Of a DNA stretch of 64,000 nt, positions 44,426-54,648 are shown in pieces (positions within the stretch are counted from its first letter, which is position 1; the number at the start of each line of letters is the position of its first letter). The translations under genes were made by a program, and so were the position numbers. This DNA comes from Clostridium jeddahitimonense (lineage in GTDB: Bacteria > Bacillota > Clostridia > Clostridiales > Clostridiaceae): positions 864,178 through 928,177 of the forward strand of contig LM994670.1 of NCBI GenBank assembly GCA_000753455.2, written 5' to 3'. The notes beneath the pieces are model-generated. The model was not told the DNA's origin. It searched no databases and was given only the letters and a program-made list of their open reading frames with translations.

Positions 44426-45685
44426 TTGATTATTAATATAGTTGATATAATTAATAGTTTGGTTCAGTCTATAATGATAATAGCGACTATTAATTATTGT
44501 TTAGAAGATGAGTATAAAAAAGATAATAAAGAGTTAATTTTATATACAATTGTTACATGTTTAGGTTTTGTAATTTCATATAAATTTATTGGAAATTCAA
44601 GTTTGAATATATTAATCACACATTGTATTTCACTTATAATACCTTATTGTTTATTTAGGAAAGATATACTAGGAATAACAGTAGGGCATACTATAATTTA
44701 TTTTGCAATTGCTTTTAATTCGTTAATATTTAGCAATGTTTTTATGACTTTGAACATGTTAATAAATAAAGAGGAATACGTTCAAATTTTGCAAATACTC
44801 CTTATATATGCACCACAATTTATAATGGCATTTATTATTCTAAGGAATTTAGATTCTATAAATAAGATATACAAGGTAATTAGATCTAGGAATCTTTCAA
44901 CAATATCATTTTTAATTTTAAGCTTAATATTAGATTTTATTGGATCTTTTAGTATAATAATTCAAGGTGAAAATAATCCTATATTTTTAAATATAATTTT
45001 TTTCGCACTATCAGCGTTCTTAGTAGCCATAACTATACATTTTGCTAATAGTGAAAAGAAAGCTAAAGAAATACATGACTTGAATATAGCCTTAGAAGAA
45101 AAGGTACTTGAGTTAAAAAAAATTAAACATGATTATGGTTCACAAATATCATATTTATATGCATTACATTTAATGAAAAGACACGATAGATTAGGTGAAC
45201 TTTTAAAAGATATAATTGATGGTCATAATAGTATTACAGATCAAGTTCAGGTAAGTAATAGAAGTGATTCTATTATTGCTACTATTGTAAATAGTATTTC
45301 AACTAAGGATATTAATATTGTAATAGATGAACAGGCAAAAATAGAAGAATTTCCATTGGAAGAAGTTGAATTACAACGAGTAATCTCAAATATTATTACA
45401 AATTCAGTTACAGCTATGGATGGAAGAGGTATAATAACTATAAGAACCTTATATGAATTTAATAAAATTATAATGAAAATTGAGAATAATGGACCAGAAA
45501 TTGATAAAGGTATTATTACAAAAATCTTTGAAGAAGGCTTTTCAACTAAAAAAGATGATAAAGGAAATCATGGGTATGGCTTGAGTATAGTTAAAGATAT
45601 TGTAGAGAAGGAAGCTGGAAAAATAGAATTATTTAGTAACAATAAGAAAACAGAGTTTAAAATAATTATGCCTATAAGAATGTAA
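44426..45685 (+). CDS. agrC: AgrC-like sensor histidine kinase (GHKL/HPK10)
   Basis: 419 aa with a TTG start seven bases after GGAG. About six TM helices occupy residues 1-205, a coiled linker follows, then the phospho-acceptor H235 in KIKHDYGSQISYLY. The GHKL ATPase has the N box NIITNSVTAM and G box GNHGYGLSIVKDIV. It should bind the AgrD-derived cyclic peptide and phosphorylate a LytTR regulator of AgrA type. No such regulator gene follows; the next gene is a transporter. Confidence 0.88.
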   Translation: MIINIVDIINSLVQSIMIIATINYCLEDEYKKDNKELILYTIVTCLGFVISYKFIGNSSLNILITHCISLIIPYCLFRKDILGITVGHTIIYFAIAFNSLIFSNVFMTLNMLINKEEYVQILQILLIYAPQFIMAFIILRNLDSINKIYKVIRSRNLSTISFLILSLILDFIGSFSIIIQGENNPIFLNIIFFALSAFLVAITIHFANSEKKAKEIHDLNIALEEKVLELKKIKHDYGSQISYLYALHLMKRHDRLGELLKDIIDGHNSITDQVQVSNRSDSIIATIVNSISTKDINIVIDEQAKIEEFPLEEVELQRVISNIITNSVTAMDGRGIITIRTLYEFNKIIMKIENNGPEIDKGIITKIFEEGFSTKKDDKGNHGYGLSIVKDIVEKEAGKIELFSNNKKTEFKIIMPIRM

Positions 45686-46050
45686 AGTCTTATGTGAATT
45701 AAGAAATATTAATATTAGTAAATAAAAACAATGAATTAGTAGGATGAATATTCATCCTACTAATTCATTGTTTTTATTTATAACTTAATTTAATTAAGAA
45801 AAAGATATAAATTACTTTCGAAATAGAAAAAATATAATTTTATTAATAACTCATTAATTTAAAGTGTTATTTTAAGTGATAAATTAACAAAAGTGTTATA
45901 AGGACACTACAAAATTGATAAAATGATAAAAAACAAGAGTTATACATAATAATTTATTATAAAAGGGTTGAAAAAAGTAATAAAGTAATATAACATATAA
46001 TTAAGTTATTAAGGAATAAAAAAACAATTGATAAATAGGGGTGGATAAAG
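45686..46050. other. Gene-free region between agrC and the NSS transporter
   Basis: It contains the 62-bp palindrome (45719-45780) and then about 270 bp of AT-rich DNA with AGTGT/ACACT symmetry at about 45893-45909. I see no open frame, T-box or riboswitch. The NSS promoter is presumably here. Confidence 0.4.
45719..45780. terminator. Perfect loopless 62-bp palindrome, probable bidirectional terminator
   Basis: The 31-nt left arm (45719-45749) and right arm (45750-45780) are exact complements with no spacer. The arms end in TAAATAAAAACA and TGTTTTTATTTA, so a transcript from either side would end in a U-rich tract. It closes the agr transcript. Confidence 0.8.
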
Positions 46051-47565
46051 ATGGATAACGGAAGAGAACAATGGGGATCGAAATTAGGATTTATTTTAGC
46101 TGCAGTAGGATCGGCAGTTGGGTTAGGGAATATATGGAGATTTCCTTATGTAGTTTATGAAAATGGGGGAGGAGCTTTTTTAGTTCCATACTTTGTTGCT
46201 ATATTTACAGCAGGTATTCCTATATTAATTCTTGAATATGGAATGGGACATAAATTTAGAGGGTCAACACCTCTTTCAATTGCTAGAGCAAATAAAAAGT
46301 GGGAATGGCTTGGATGGTGGCCAGTAGTGACAGCATTTTTTATTTTAAGTTATTATTCAATGATATTAAGCTGGGCAATGAAATATTTTACATTAAGTTT
46401 TAATAAAGGGTGGGGAAGCAATACAGATGCATTCTTCCATAATGATTTTTTACAGCTTACTAGTTCACCATTTGAATTTGGAAATTTTATTTGGCCAGTA
46501 TTACTAGGAATATTATTAATTTGGGGAATTGGATGGTTTATATGTTATAAAGGTGTAAAAGGTGGTATAGAAAAGTTAAATAAAATTCTATTACCAACAT
46601 TAATAGGAATTATAGTTATTATTGCTATAAGAGGAGTAACGTTAGAGGGGGCTACTTTAGGATTAAATAAATTATTTACACCAGACTGGAGTAGATTAAC
46701 TGATCCAAAGGTTTGGATTTCAGCATACGGACAAGTATTTTATTCATTAAGTTTAGCAATGGGAATAATGATGACATATTCTAGCTATTTGCCAAGAAAA
46801 ACCGATATAAATAATAGTGCATTTATGACTGCTTTTGCAAACTGTGGATTTGAGTTTTTATGTGCAATAGGGGTGTTTGCAATTCTTGGATTCATGGCTA
46901 CTAGTCAAGGGGTTGGAGTTGATGAGGTAGTTTCAAGCGGAGTTGGACTTGCCTTTGTAGTATTCCCAGAAGTATTTTCAGCAATGGGTGCATGGGGGTC
47001 TATTTTAGGAGCTTTATTCTTTATTTCATTAGTATTTGCTGGATTAACATCATTAGTTTCATTAGTTGAGGCGATAACTGCTTCTATAATAGATAAGACA
47101 GGATGGGAACGTAAAAAAGTTGTTTCAGGACTTTGTATAGTTGGTGCAACTATAAGTTCTGTGTTTGCAACAGGTGCTGGATTATACTTATTAGATATAA
47201 TTGATAACTTTGTAAACTGCTATGCAATAGTAGGAGTAGGATTACTTGAAGCGATTTTAATAGGATGGATAGTGAAACCAGATATTATAAGAAATCATGT
47301 AAATAAAATATCTTATTTTAGAATTGGTAAGTGGTGGGATTTTATTGTTAAATTTGTTACCCCAACAATGCTAATAATAATGCTAGTTCAAAGTTTGATT
47401 TCTGAATTAAAGAGTCCTTATGGAGGGTATCCATTAGCAGCAACGCTTGTTTATGGATGGGCAATTATCGGATTTGGAGTAATAGTAGCGCTTTTAATAA
47501 GCAGAAAACCATGGGAAAATAAAAGTTCAGATAAAAATGAGGAAGACGAGGAGGTTGTTATTTAA
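46051..47565 (+). CDS. Sodium-dependent amino-acid transporter, NSS family
   Basis: 504 aa, about 12 TM helices. The NSS TM1 motif GSAVGLGNIWRFPYVVYENGG forms the Na+ and substrate site. It imports an amino acid, with methionine/alanine or aromatic types as candidates. It is followed one base later by a MetS-like small subunit, which favours a MetPS-type two-part transporter. GGGGTGG precedes the ATG. Confidence 0.92.
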   Translation: MDNGREQWGSKLGFILAAVGSAVGLGNIWRFPYVVYENGGGAFLVPYFVAIFTAGIPILILEYGMGHKFRGSTPLSIARANKKWEWLGWWPVVTAFFILSYYSMILSWAMKYFTLSFNKGWGSNTDAFFHNDFLQLTSSPFEFGNFIWPVLLGILLIWGIGWFICYKGVKGGIEKLNKILLPTLIGIIVIIAIRGVTLEGATLGLNKLFTPDWSRLTDPKVWISAYGQVFYSLSLAMGIMMTYSSYLPRKTDINNSAFMTAFANCGFEFLCAIGVFAILGFMATSQGVGVDEVVSSGVGLAFVVFPEVFSAMGAWGSILGALFFISLVFAGLTSLVSLVEAITASIIDKTGWERKKVVSGLCIVGATISSVFATGAGLYLLDIIDNFVNCYAIVGVGLLEAILIGWIVKPDIIRNHVNKISYFRIGKWWDFIVKFVTPTMLIIMLVQSLISELKSPYGGYPLAATLVYGWAIIGFGVIVALLISRKPWENKSSDKNEEDEEVVI

Positions 47566-47566
47566 T

Positions 47567-47680
47567 ATGACTGGAACATCGATGATATTTTTTGGGTTAG
47601 GTGCAGTAGTGCTTTGGGGCGGGCTAATTGTTACATTAACTATAACTATAAAAAATGAAAAAAAAGCTAAGTTACAATAA
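47567..47680 (+). CDS. MetS-family NSS transporter small subunit
   Basis: 37 aa: MTGTSMIFFGLGAVVLWGGL, the rest of one TM helix, and a basic tail NEKKAKLQ. It starts one base after the transporter stop. In Corynebacterium MetP needs the small membrane protein MetS for methionine uptake, and this peptide has the same place, size and single-helix build. Too short to be found by usual ORF length limits. Confidence 0.85.
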   Translation: MTGTSMIFFGLGAVVLWGGLIVTLTITIKNEKKAKLQ

Positions 47681-47702
47681 ATAATAAACAGTATTTAAAT
47701 TA

Positions 47703-47750
47703 AGATCAGATTTATGCATAGTGTTGTGTAAATCTGGTCTTTTGTTTTTT
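47703..47750 (+). terminator. Rho-independent terminator after the NSS pair
   Basis: AGATCAGATTTA/TAAATCTGGTCT arms, then TTTGTTTTTT. Confidence 0.85.
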
Positions 47751-47792
47751 ATTGTTGTTTGAATTTAAATTGAGAACTTAGAGAAAATAGTA

Positions 47793-47853
47793 TTGACAGA
47801 GAGAAGAAATAGAGTATAATAAAATCAAACAGACCCCCCACCTGGGGAGGGGT
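47793..47853 (+). promoter_or_regulatory. Copper-responsive promoter with CsoR operator
   Basis: TTGACA (47793-47798), 16-bp spacer, TATAAT (47815-47820). From 47833 to 47853 comes ACCCCCCACC-TGGGGAGGGGT, a GC-rich pseudo-palindrome that stands out in this AT-rich DNA and has the form of a CsoR operator. Bound there, CsoR would block initiation until Cu(I) releases it. Confidence 0.85.
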
Positions 47854-47867
47854 GTTAGGAGGGTAAT

Positions 47868-48128
47868 ATGCAAGAAAGAAAAAAAGCTATTCAAAATTTA
47901 AAAGTAGCTAAAGGACAAATCGAAGGAATAATAAAAATGATTGAAGATGAGAGATATTGTGTTGATATATCAAATCAAATAATAGCAGTACAATCATTAT
48001 TAAAGAAATCAAATATGCAAATACTAAGAAGACATATAAATCATTGCGTTTCTGATGCTATATTAGAAAATAAAGGTGAAGAAAAGATAGATGAAATTAT
48101 GAAGATATTTGAAAAGATATCAAAGTAG
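47868..48128 (+). CDS. csoR: Copper-sensing repressor CsoR
   Basis: 86 aa DUF156 protein. The Cu(I) ligands C31, H56 and C60 have the 25- and 4-residue spacings of known CsoR proteins. It is an all-helical tetramer without a classical HTH. It is the first gene of csoR-copA-copZ, with AGGAGGG seven bases before the ATG, and represses its own operon through the operator at 47833-47853. Confidence 0.93.
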   Translation: MQERKKAIQNLKVAKGQIEGIIKMIEDERYCVDISNQIIAVQSLLKKSNMQILRRHINHCVSDAILENKGEEKIDEIMKIFEKISK

Positions 48129-48148
48129 AACTTAGAGGTGATAAAAAG

Positions 48149-50575
48149 ATGAATAAAAAATATAAGATAGGTGGAATGACTTGCTCTGCCTGCTCTAATA
48201 GAGTAGAAAGAGGAGTTAAGAAAATGGATGGTATTGTAGATGCCAATGTTAACCTAACAACAGAAACTTTAACAGTTAACTTTGATGAAAATAAATTGAA
48301 TGAACAAGATATAGAGAAAAAAGTTAATGACTTAGGATATACAGTAGTTAAGAATACTAAAGTGCATACTTATAAAGTAGAGGGAATGACATGTTCAGCT
48401 TGTTCTAATAGAGTAGAAAGAGTTACTAAAAAGATGGATGGAGTAATTGATTCAGTAGTGAATTTAACAACTGAAAAATTAATTATAACTATTGATGAAG
48501 ATTTAGTTACTTATGGAGATATAAAGAGAACAGTTGAAAAGGCTGGTTATAAGCTTATAAGAGAAGAAGAAGTAAAAGATGAAAAGAAAAAGAAATCAGA
48601 TAAAGAAAAACTTTTTATAAGATTTATAGCATCTATTATATTTACTTTACCATTACTTATAATAACTATGGGACATATGGTAGGGATGCCATTACCACAT
48701 ATTATTGATCCTATGATGAATCCTATGAATTTTGCATTAGTTCAGCTTGTTTTAACGATTCCGGTTATGATAATAGGATATAGATTTTATTATGTTGGGA
48801 CAAAGAATTTAATTAAATTATCACCGAATATGGATTCTTTAATTACAGTAGGTACTATAGCTGCTTTTATATATAGTTTGTTTGGTACTTACAAAATTTA
48901 TAATGGTGATAGCTCATATGCGATGCATTTATATTATGAGGCGGCTGTTACTATTCTTACATTAATAACTTTAGGTAAGTATTTAGAAGCGGTTTCAAAA
49001 GGTAAAACATCAGAGGCTATTAAAAAGCTTATGGGATTAGTACCAAAGACTGCAACTATAATTAGAGATAATAAAGAGTTAATTATACCGATAGATGAAG
49101 TTATTGTTGGTGATATAGTATTAGTTAAGCCAGGAGAGAAGCTACCTGTAGATGGGGAAGTAGTAGAAGGTTCTACAGCAGTAGATGAATCCATGCTTAC
49201 TGGTGAAAGTATACCAGTAGAAAAGACTGTTGGAAGTAAGGTAGTAGGAGCAAGTATTAATAAAACAGGATTTATTAAATATAAAGCTACTAAAGTTGGT
49301 AAAGATACAGCCTTAGCACAGATTATAAAACTTGTAGAAGATGCTCAAGGGTCTAAAGCTCCAATAGCTAAAATGGCTGATATAATATCATCATATTTTG
49401 TCCCTATAGTGATAGGACTTGCGATATTTGCAGCAATAGCATGGCTTATAGCAGGTGAGACACCAGTATTTGCTTTAACTATATTTATATCAGTTCTTGT
49501 AATAGCTTGCCCTTGTGCGTTAGGTCTTGCGACACCAACAGCAATTATGGTTGGGACAGGAAAAGGGGCTGAAAATGGAGTTCTTATTAAAGGCGGAGAA
49601 GCTTTAGAAATAACTCATAAGGTAGACACTATAGTATTTGATAAAACAGGTACTATAACAGAAGGAAAACCTAAGGTGACAGATATAATAACAACAGATT
49701 ATAGTAAAGATGAAATTTTAATTATTGCTGCAAGTGCAGAAAAGGGATCTGAACATCCTCTTGGGGAGGCTATCGTAAGAGAAGCCGAAGAAAGAGGTTT
49801 AGAATTTAAAGGAATCGAAAACTTTGATGCTATTCCTGGACATGGAATAAAAGTTAATATAGAAAATAAAACTATATTACTTGGTAATTTAAAATTAATG
49901 AAAGAAAACTCTATAGAAGTTGTAAGTTTAGGTAAAGAATCAGATAGATTAGCTAATGAAGGTAAAACACCTATGTATATAGCTATAGATAATAAACTAG
50001 AAGGGATTGTAGCTGTTGCAGATACAGTAAAAGCAAGTAGTAAAGAAGCTATAGAAAACCTTCATAATATGGGAATAAAAGTTGCTATGATTACTGGAGA
50101 CAATAAAAAAACTGCAGAAGCTATAGCAAAACAAGTTGGAATTGATATAGTGTTATCAGAAGTTTTACCAGAAGATAAAGCTAATGAAGTTAAAAAACTT
50201 CAAGGAGAAAATAGAAAAGTTGCAATGGTTGGAGATGGAATTAATGATGCTCCAGCACTAGCTCAAGCTGATATAGGTATAGCGATTGGAACTGGAACAG
50301 ATGTTGCTATAGAGTCAGCAGATATAGTTTTAATGAAAGGTGACTTAAGAGATGTTTCCACAGCTATTAAGCTAAGTAAAGCTACTATAAGAAATATAAA
50401 ACAAAATTTATTCTGGGCTTTTGGATATAATGTTTTAGGAATTCCAGTAGCTATGGGAGTGCTTCATATCTTTGGAGGACCATTATTAAATCCAATGATA
50501 GCAGCTGCTGCTATGAGTTTAAGTTCGGTATCAGTGCTTGCAAATGCTTTAAGACTAAAAAGATTTAAAGCTTAA
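48149..50575 (+). CDS. copA: Copper-exporting P1B-type ATPase CopA
   Basis: 808 aa. There are two N-terminal metal-binding domains with GMTCSAC (C12/C15 and C82/C85), eight TM helices, the membrane CPC site (C454-P-C456) and the phosphorylated D498 in FDKTGT. The TGES loop (LTGES) and hinge [10 protein letters not shown] are intact. It pumps Cu(I) out of the cell. It lies 20 bp after csoR and is followed by copZ. Confidence 0.97.
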   Translation: MNKKYKIGGMTCSACSNRVERGVKKMDGIVDANVNLTTETLTVNFDENKLNEQDIEKKVNDLGYTVVKNTKVHTYKVEGMTCSACSNRVERVTKKMDGVIDSVVNLTTEKLIITIDEDLVTYGDIKRTVEKAGYKLIREEEVKDEKKKKSDKEKLFIRFIASIIFTLPLLIITMGHMVGMPLPHIIDPMMNPMNFALVQLVLTIPVMIIGYRFYYVGTKNLIKLSPNMDSLITVGTIAAFIYSLFGTYKIYNGDSSYAMHLYYEAAVTILTLITLGKYLEAVSKGKTSEAIKKLMGLVPKTATIIRDNKELIIPIDEVIVGDIVLVKPGEKLPVDGEVVEGSTAVDESMLTGESIPVEKTVGSKVVGASINKTGFIKYKATKVGKDTALAQIIKLVEDAQGSKAPIAKMADIISSYFVPIVIGLAIFAAIAWLIAGETPVFALTIFISVLVIACPCALGLATPTAIMVGTGKGAENGVLIKGGEALEITHKVDTIVFDKTGTITEGKPKVTDIITTDYSKDEILIIAASAEKGSEHPLGEAIVREAEERGLEFKGIENFDAIPGHGIKVNIENKTILLGNLKLMKENSIEVVSLGKESDRLANEGKTPMYIAIDNKLEGIVAVADTVKASSKEAIENLHNMGIKVAMITGDNKKTAEAIAKQVGIDIVLSEVLPEDKANEVKKLQGENRKVAMVGDGINDAPALAQADIGIAIGTGTDVAIESADIVLMKGDLRDVSTAIKLSKATIRNIKQNLFWAFGYNVLGIPVAMGVLHIFGGPLLNPMIAAAAMSLSSVSVLANALRLKRFKA

Positions 50576-50603
50576 TATAATAAATTATTAGGAGGAAGAG
50601 TTT

Positions 50604-50813
50604 ATGTTAAAGAAAATATCAATTGAAGGAATGAGTTGTAATAAGTGTGTTGCACATGTAAAGGAAGCTTTAGAAGAGCTAAAAGATGCAAAATCAATAG
50701 ATGTGAATTTAGAAGGAAAATATGCTAATGTAGATACAACTTCTAATGATGAAGAAATTAGAGAAAAAATAGATGATGCAGGATATGATGTAATATCAAT
50801 AGATAATTTATAA
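50604..50813 (+). CDS. copZ: Copper chaperone CopZ
   Basis: 69 aa HMA-domain protein with GMSCNKC (C12 and C15) binding Cu(I). It delivers copper to the N-terminal domains of CopA and possibly to CsoR. GGAGG lies eight bases before the ATG; a terminator at 50833 ends the operon. Confidence 0.95.
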   Translation: MLKKISIEGMSCNKCVAHVKEALEELKDAKSIDVNLEGKYANVDTTSNDEEIREKIDDAGYDVISIDNL

Positions 50814-50832
50814 TATTAGTAAAAAATAAGGT

Positions 50833-50873
50833 AAAAAAGAGAGTTGATAGTTTTGCAATAACTCTCTTTTTTT
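50833..50873 (+). terminator. Rho-independent terminator of the copper operon
   Basis: AAAAAAGAGAGTT/AACTCTCTTTTTTT arms around a 14-nt loop. Confidence 0.9.
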
Positions 50874-50948
50874 GTTTATAATGGTATAGTTACTAATTTG
50901 TAAAAAATACAAAAAATATGAAGGGTTTTATTTAAATATGGGGGAAAA

Positions 50949-51932
50949 ATGATTAATAATTTAGAGAGAGGATACTTTTTTGAGTTTGGGAAAAGTTTAG
51001 AAACTATAAAAAGAGTAGATGAAAGATTAAATAGGATAAGAGAAACTGGTTATTTTAAGGGAAAAAATAATCTAGATATATATTATGAAGCATATATGGT
51101 AGAAGGTGAAAAAGGAAGAATAGTAATAAATCACGGATTTTGTGAATGTTTAGAAAAATATAAAGAAATAATTTATTATTTTATAGAAGAAGGATATTCA
51201 GTATTTGGAATGGAGCATCGTGGACATGGAAGATCTGGACACTTAGGTAGAAAGTATAAAAGTCAAGTTGATATAGAAAAATTCGATTATTATGTTGAGG
51301 ATTTTAAACTTTTTTTAGACCAAATTGTTAAAGAGGATGGAAAAATATTATATCTTTATGCACATTCAATGGGAGGCGCTATAGGGACATTGTTTTTAGA
51401 AGCTTATCCTGGATATTTTAAAAAAGCTGTACTGAATGCCCCTATGATGCAAATAAATACAGGAAAATATTCTAACTTTGTAGCAGAAGTATTATCTAAA
51501 TTTTATATTGCTATAGGAAAAGGTGATGAATATATATTAGGACAAAAAGGTTTTGAGGGGACTTATGATTTAGATGGTTCAGGAACCTCAGATACATATA
51601 GATATACCAATCATTTATCTTATCTAAAAGAAAATGAAGAGTGTCAAAGAGGTGGAGGATCTTTTAGATGGATAAATGAAGGAATAAAGGCTACAAGAAA
51701 GTTATTAAAAGAAGAAAATATCAAGAAAATAGATATTCCAATATTACTTTTTCAAGCTGGAAAAGATACTTTTGTAGTAAATGAAGCTCATAATAAATTT
51801 AGAGATTTAGCTAAAAACTGTACTATTGTACTTATTGATGAAGGTAAACATGAATTATATCTTGAAAGGGATTCTATATTACATTCATATTTAGATAGAG
51901 TATTCAAATTTTTTGAACTACCTTCAAGTTAA
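50949..51932 (+). CDS. Alpha/beta hydrolase, lysophospholipase/monoglyceride-lipase type
   Basis: 327 aa, no signal peptide. The pattern is NHGFCECLEKYKE, then MEHRGHGRSG (oxyanion region). The nucleophile Ser is in YAHSMGGAIG, the acid Asp in FQAGKDTFV and the His in EGKHELYLE. These are the marks of the Hydrolase_4/PldB group, acting on lysophospholipids or monoacylglycerols. It is monocistronic. The substrate is not determined. Confidence 0.85.
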   Translation: MINNLERGYFFEFGKSLETIKRVDERLNRIRETGYFKGKNNLDIYYEAYMVEGEKGRIVINHGFCECLEKYKEIIYYFIEEGYSVFGMEHRGHGRSGHLGRKYKSQVDIEKFDYYVEDFKLFLDQIVKEDGKILYLYAHSMGGAIGTLFLEAYPGYFKKAVLNAPMMQINTGKYSNFVAEVLSKFYIAIGKGDEYILGQKGFEGTYDLDGSGTSDTYRYTNHLSYLKENEECQRGGGSFRWINEGIKATRKLLKEENIKKIDIPILLFQAGKDTFVVNEAHNKFRDLAKNCTIVLIDEGKHELYLERDSILHSYLDRVFKFFELPSS

Positions 51933-52124
51933 GCAAATCCCAGTAAAGATGAAAAATATTAAAAGCTTAAAAAATAAAAATTAGATAATGGCAAGTGGTA
52001 AATTAGAGACTAAGTAATTTTCCATTTGTCATTTTTGATAATAAAACTATTATAGTATAAAAGACAAATTGATAGTTAAAATAAAGATAATAAATTTAAT
52101 ATACAATAAAGAGGTGGAGAAAAA

Positions 52125-52448
52125 TTGATAGATATAGAAGATAGAAATGATGTAGCTAATTTAATTAGAGATAATAAAATGAGTATTATATATTTTACTG
52201 GGAGTGCATGTGGAGCATGTGAAGCTATAAAAGGAAAAATTGAAAATATATTAAATGAATATCCTAAAATAGTTTGCAGAGAAGTTAATGGGGAAAAATA
52301 CATTGATTTGGCAGCTGAGTACGGTGTTTTTTCATTGCCAATAATGTTACTTTTTATAGAAGGTAAAGAATTTTTAAGATTAGGACGAAATGTTAATTTG
52401 TTAGAGCTTAAAGGGGATATTGAAAGATATTATAATATGATATTTTAA
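52125..52448 (+). CDS. Thioredoxin-like protein
   Basis: 107 aa with a TTG start nine bases after GAGGTGG. The redox site is C29-G-A-C32 in FTGSACGACEAIKG, and the cis-Pro is in GVFSLPIMLLF. It is a single thioredoxin fold without a signal peptide, so it is cytoplasmic. CGAC differs from the CGPC of canonical thioredoxin and suggests a specialised partner. No reductase gene is near. Confidence 0.88.
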   Translation: MIDIEDRNDVANLIRDNKMSIIYFTGSACGACEAIKGKIENILNEYPKIVCREVNGEKYIDLAAEYGVFSLPIMLLFIEGKEFLRLGRNVNLLELKGDIERYYNMIF

Positions 52449-52578
52449 ATTTAAGTAATTGGAATAAAATTATAATATTTACTTAAATAGATTATTTATT
52501 TAAAAAATGATACAATTGTTATATAGGTAATTTTACACAAAGATAATAAATAAGGGTTACATAGGGAGAGAGGAAATT

Positions 52579-54609
52579 ATGGTCAGTACAACTAAGAAAA
52601 ATGCTAAAAGAACTAGCAAGGCTATCATTAGCGAAGAAATAATGTCTAAAGATATGGTTAATTGTAAAAATGAAGAGATTTTTGGCAACGGTTCCAAAAA
52701 AGATAATATAAAAGATGAAAAAGAAATCATTGAATTAGATGAGCAATTATTTCATGAGGGAACACATATTAGTTGCTATGAATTCATGGGAGCACATTTT
52801 ATAAAACATAAAGGAAAAAATGGAGTTAGATTTACTACATGGGCGCCTAGGGCAAGCAAAATAACTGTAGTTGGTGATTTTTCTGAATGGGAGATTAGAA
52901 AAGAAAATGACCTGAATAAATATAATGAGCTTGGACTGTGGACAACCTTTATACCAGGATTAAAGGATGGAGAAAGATACAAGTTTGCAGTTACAAGTCT
53001 AGATGGTAGTAATACTGTTTTAAAATCAGATCCATATGCTTTTAAGTCAGAGTTAAGACCTGATACATCATCTGTTTTAGTTAAGCAAAGTAAATTTAGA
53101 TGGGCAGATAAAAGATGGTTAAATAAAAGAGAAAAATGCGATATTCAAAGCAGTCCTATGAATATTTACGAATTACATTTAGGATCATGGAGAAGAAAAA
53201 ATGGAGAATTCATGACATATAAAGAAATAAGTGAAGTATTACCAGAGTATGTAATGGAGATGGGATATACTCATGTTGAAATTATGCCTCTTCATGAGCA
53301 TCCACTAGATAAGTCTTGGGGATATCAAGCTACTGGATATTATTCTCCAACATCAAGACATGGAGATGCAATAGAACTTAAGGAATTAATAAATAAATTA
53401 CATAAGAACGATATTGGTGTAATTTTAGATTGGGTTCCTGGACATTATTGTAAGGATGAACATGGTTTAAGTTATTTCGATGGAACTGCAACTTATGAGT
53501 ATCAAGATTATTGGAAGGCTAACAACGAAGGATGGGGAGCTTGGAATTTTGATCTTGGTAGATATGAAGTAAAGAGTTTCTTAATATCTAATGCTATGTA
53601 TTGGATAAGAGAATTTCACGTTGATGGATTGAGAGTGGATGCAGTGTCAAATATGTTATATCTTAATTATGGACGTAGTGAAGGGCAATGGAGTCCCAAT
53701 ATTTATGGTGATAATGGAAACTTAGAAGCTATTAACTTTTTAAAGGAATTTAATGAAGTTGTTCATACAAATTTTCCAGGAGTAGTAACTGTGGCAGAAG
53801 AATCATCTACATGGCCAAAGATAACACATCCCGTAAATGAAGGCGGAATTGGGTTTGACTTTAAGTGGAATATGGGATGGATGAATGATACCTTAAGCTA
53901 TATAGAGATGGATTCTATATATAGAAAATATCATCATAATAAGATGAACTTCTCTATGATGTATCAGTACTCAGAAAATTTTATATTACCAATCTCTCAT
54001 GATGAAGTAGTACATGGAAAGAAATCATTAGTAAATAAGATGTTTGGAGATAACTGGTGCAAATATGCTGGTCTTAGATTATATGCAGCATTTATGATAG
54101 CTCATCCAGGTAAAAAGCTATTATTTATGGGAAGTGAATTTGGACAGTTTATAGAGTGGAGAGAGTATGAGCAGTTACAATGGCAAGTAATTGATCAATA
54201 TGAAGTTCATAAACAAGTTCATAATTATTTTAAGGTTTTAAATAAATTTTATAAAGAAAATCCAGCATTATGGCAACTTGATAATAAAGAAGAAGGCTTT
54301 GAATGGATAGATGCAGATAATAGTGAAAAAAGTACATTATCATTTATAAGAAGAGGTAAAAATGAAGATGATATGCTAATATTTGTTTTAAACTTTACGC
54401 CTGTAACATATTATGACTTTGAGGTTAAGGTTCCAAAGGAAGGCGAGTATGTAGAAATATTAAATAGTGATAGCATAGAATTTGGAGGAAGTGGACAGAC
54501 TTTAGAAAGGTCTGTATTTACTACTGAGGATAATGGTGATTCATTAAAAATAAAAATAAAAATAAAAGTACCTCCATTAGCAGTAACAGTATTAAGACCA
54601 AAACTTTAA
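52579..54609 (+). CDS. glgB: 1,4-alpha-glucan branching enzyme
   Basis: 676 aa. An N-terminal lysine-rich extension (1 to about 50) is followed by CBM48 (about 60-165; [23 protein letters not shown]). The GH13 barrel has D354 ([10 protein letters not shown]), acid E407 (VAEESS) and [11 protein letters not shown], then the C-terminal beta domain. It makes alpha-1,6 branches in glycogen. It precedes the pullulanase by 39 bp in the same direction. The other glg genes are not in the window. Confidence 0.96.
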   Translation: MVSTTKKNAKRTSKAIISEEIMSKDMVNCKNEEIFGNGSKKDNIKDEKEIIELDEQLFHEGTHISCYEFMGAHFIKHKGKNGVRFTTWAPRASKITVVGDFSEWEIRKENDLNKYNELGLWTTFIPGLKDGERYKFAVTSLDGSNTVLKSDPYAFKSELRPDTSSVLVKQSKFRWADKRWLNKREKCDIQSSPMNIYELHLGSWRRKNGEFMTYKEISEVLPEYVMEMGYTHVEIMPLHEHPLDKSWGYQATGYYSPTSRHGDAIELKELINKLHKNDIGVILDWVPGHYCKDEHGLSYFDGTATYEYQDYWKANNEGWGAWNFDLGRYEVKSFLISNAMYWIREFHVDGLRVDAVSNMLYLNYGRSEGQWSPNIYGDNGNLEAINFLKEFNEVVHTNFPGVVTVAEESSTWPKITHPVNEGGIGFDFKWNMGWMNDTLSYIEMDSIYRKYHHNKMNFSMMYQYSENFILPISHDEVVHGKKSLVNKMFGDNWCKYAGLRLYAAFMIAHPGKKLLFMGSEFGQFIEWREYEQLQWQVIDQYEVHKQVHNYFKVLNKFYKENPALWQLDNKEEGFEWIDADNSEKSTLSFIRRGKNEDDMLIFVLNFTPVTYYDFEVKVPKEGEYVEILNSDSIEFGGSGQTLERSVFTTEDNGDSLKIKIKIKVPPLAVTVLRPKL

Positions 54610-54648
54610 AAATTGTGTATATGAGAATTACAATAGGGTGGTGTTTTA

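Noticed and set aside
51960..52050. Another copy of the intergenic repeat between the hydrolase and thioredoxin-like genes
   Set aside because: There is weak symmetry (AATGG.../...CCATT), but I could not find the core or terminal repeats of the 38079 element.
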